7,366 nucleotides of DNA from the NCBI GenBank assembly GCA_009840385.1, contig VXNX01000007.1:1-7366 (forward strand), read 5' to 3'. The DNA comes from Candidatus Dadabacteria bacterium. GTDB lineage: Bacteria > Desulfobacterota_D > UBA1144 > Nemesobacterales > Nemesobacteraceae. The notes under the pieces were generated by a model. The model had not been told where the DNA came from. It was given only the letters and a program-made list of their open reading frames with translations, and did not search any database. The translations under genes and the position numbers were made by a program. Positions 6,550-7,366 of this stretch are shown in pieces (position 1 is the stretch's first letter; each line of letters begins with the position of its first letter).

Positions 6550-6734
6550 GACATGCTCCTTTTTCTCTAAGGCAACAAAGCTATATCCTGTAAAAAATCT
6601 GATAGATTCACAAACCCTTAGGATTCCCAATAAATACATACCGGGACCGGAAGAGACGCAGCATACGCCTAAGCACCGAGGTTTGATTTTTAAATTTTCA
6701 CAACATACGCTGTGGACTCATCGTTTGTTGTGAA
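6550..6734 (-). promoter_or_regulatory. Long structured 5' leader of the 583-aa gene
   Basis: With the promoter at 6740-6768 the transcript should begin near 6733, leaving about 184 untranslated bases. Visible pairings, in transcript order: TTCACAACA (6734-6726) with TGTTGTGAA (6705-6697) at the very 5' end; CTTAGG (6673-6668) with CCTAAG (6622-6617); and AATCT-ATC-AGATT (6608-6596) followed at once by a U-run, 36 bases before the ribosome site. I tried to match known riboswitch classes by eye and found none. Attenuation or ligand sensing is a hypothesis. Confidence 0.45.
6697..6734. repeat. Nine-base inverted repeat at the transcription start
   Basis: TTCACAACA (6697-6705) and TGTTGTGAA (6726-6734) are perfect inverted arms separated by 20 bases. 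The right arm sits just downstream of the -10 box and covers the expected start of transcription. It can be read as an operator or as a protective hairpin at the 5' end of the mRNA. Confidence 0.55.
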
Positions 6735-6739
6735 GAGTT

Positions 6740-6768
6740 ATTATACCACGAAAAGTAACGGATGTCAA
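6740..6768 (-). promoter_or_regulatory. Consensus sigma-70 promoter for the 583-aa gene
   Basis: Read on the minus strand: TTGACA (6768-6763), a spacer of exactly 17 bases, then TATAAT (6745-6740). Both boxes are perfect and the upstream flank is AT-rich (AATATTTTTAAT). The expected start site is near 6733. It should be strong unless repressed, and the inverted repeat over the start site is a candidate for such control. Confidence 0.85.
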
Positions 6769-6805
6769 ATTAAAAATATTGCTGTGAGAGATTCGAGTTA
6801 TAAAC

Positions 6806-6840
6806 AAAACGGGGTAATGCCGCTAAACACTACCCCGTTT
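6806..6840 (-). terminator. Rho-independent terminator of the secreted-protein gene
   Basis: AAACGGGGTA (6807-6816) and TACCCCGTTT (6831-6840) form a perfect ten-pair stem with a 14-base loop. On the minus strand it is followed by TGTTTATAA, and the final T's of the stem add to the tract. It lies 57 bases after the stop of the gene at the right edge and 38 bases before the promoter of the 583-aa gene, so it insulates one from the other. Confidence 0.8.
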
Positions 6841-6896
6841 CGTGGTTAAGGTTAGTTCAAACAAATTTTATCCCTGAAATAACCTCTTTGTTGCTA

Positions 6897-7366
6897 CTAC
6901 TCATTGGACGCCTTGATTTCACCCCATGTAGAGGTAAGTTTGCCGGCGGCTCCGATATGCCCTTTGAGGCGGATACCGCGGGTCAGCGTCTGACGATTCC
7001 CATCGAGGGAGACGTCTTCAATTTGGTAGTAGTATACGATGTTTGGTTGAGCAGTTGTATCCGTGTAGGTATACGTCTGCTTCTCTGAAGTGGTGCCAGC
7101 ACCAGCAATCATGGTCGCGTTGATGACTTTGAACTCACCGTCGCGTTGGTTACTGCGCTTGATGAAGAATCCAGCGTTGTTGAGTTCAGACTGCGTTGCC
7201 CATGTAATCACGACTGCGCCGGTGGCTTTATCGCGTGCGGGACGGAAGTGTGAGAGTTCGACGGGTAGCGGTCCACCCGCATCATAGCCGGGTGTTCCCG
7301 CGTCTTCATCACTGCCATACCACGTTGCGGGTCCGGAGACCAACGATGTATCGGAAGCGAGAACCC
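6897..7366 (-). CDS. C-terminal part of a secreted protein with FN3-like terminal domain (5' end outside window)
   Basis: The frame is open to the window edge, so this is the last 155 or so residues of a larger protein. A TTG at 7343 is internal (the frame continues VLASDTS upstream) and should not be taken as a start. The first part (SGPATWYGSDEDAGTPGY) resembles the end of lamin-tail-type domains, which commonly close with a Trp and 'GTPG'. After a Gly/Pro linker comes a fibronectin III-like beta-sandwich: LPVELSHFRPARD, VVITWATQSELNNAGFFIKRS, TYTYTDTTAQPNIVYYYQIEDVS, and the end LTSTWGEIKASNE. I know this terminal unit from many Poribacteria extracellular proteins, where it may serve surface display or a dedicated export route; that role is inference. 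Two TAG stops lie in tandem (6899-6894), then a strong terminator. Confidence 0.85.
   Translation of the reverse strand, partial: VLASDTSLVSGPATWYGSDEDAGTPGYDAGGPLPVELSHFRPARDKATGAVVITWATQSELNNAGFFIKRSNQRDGEFKVINATMIAGAGTTSEKQTYTYTDTTAQPNIVYYYQIEDVSLDGNRQTLTRGIRLKGHIGAAGKLTSTWGEIKASNE

Noticed and set aside
6550-6639. Longer version of the 583-aa protein starting at the ATG at 6639, adding a hydrophobic 30-residue N-terminus.
   Set aside because: No ribosome site precedes it, while AGGAG sits six bases before the ATG at 6549. The segment is better explained as leader RNA. The hydrophobic stretch would otherwise imitate a signal peptide on a protein that looks cytoplasmic.
6700-6730. GATGAGTCC in the minus-strand leader, reminiscent of a hammerhead ribozyme core.
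   Set aside because: The residues before it are ACGATGA rather than CTGATGA, no matching GGAC-GAAA arm follows, and no cleavage triplet with flanking stems is found.
6897-7343. Complete 148-aa protein starting at TTG 7343.
   Set aside because: The frame is open to the window edge and the sequence is clearly the end of a longer secreted protein; the TTG is an internal Leu codon.
1-7366. CRISPR array, tRNA/rRNA gene, insertion sequence or transposase.
   Set aside because: No regularly spaced repeats, no tRNA-like T-arm motif and no transposase-like protein were found on either strand.

Overview
The window looks like a piece of an uncultivated, free-living or host-associated bacterium, most likely of the Candidatus Poribacteria lineage. 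The main basis is the partial gene at the right edge. Its C-terminal secreted-protein domain (LPVELSHFRP... WATQSELNNAGF... YYYQIEDVS... LTSTWGEIK) is of a type I associate with large families of extracellular proteins in that group. This is recognition from memory, not a search result. Genes start on ATG with ordinary Shine-Dalgarno sites, and one promoter matches the sigma-70 consensus, so the DNA is bacterial.

Layout. Bases 117-2584 hold four plus-strand genes: a 135-aa hypothetical protein followed by a hairpin terminator, then a possible operon of a stand-alone DUF4268 protein (155 aa), an unrecognised 154-aa soluble protein and a 230-aa protein with four predicted membrane segments. Bases 2581-6549 hold three minus-strand genes. 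Read in transcription order they are a 583-aa helical protein with a HEAT-like C-terminal stretch and basic tail, a 54-aa protein with no acidic residues, and a 525-aa metallo-beta-lactamase/beta-CASP nuclease of the CPSF73 type with an extra C-terminal domain. The membrane protein gene and the nuclease gene converge and share their stop-codon bases. At the right edge a secreted-protein gene, also on the minus strand, ends at a strong terminator just upstream of the promoter of the 583-aa gene.

Function. Only the beta-CASP protein has a firm biochemical call: a zinc-dependent RNA-processing nuclease. The nearby small, highly basic protein would suit nucleic-acid binding, but a link between the two is inference. 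The left block (small soluble proteins, DUF4268, membrane protein) has the look of accessory genes. DUF4268 often occurs in nuclease or restriction-type proteins, but no nuclease, methylase or transposase is visible here, so I do not call a defence system.

The most distinctive non-coding feature is the promoter of the 583-aa gene. It has perfect TTGACA and TATAAT boxes 17 bp apart, followed by an approximately 184-nt leader. The leader has a 9-bp stem at its extreme 5' end, two 12-base near-repeats 42 bp apart and a hairpin with a U-run before the ribosome binding site. It is the best candidate here for an undescribed regulatory element.
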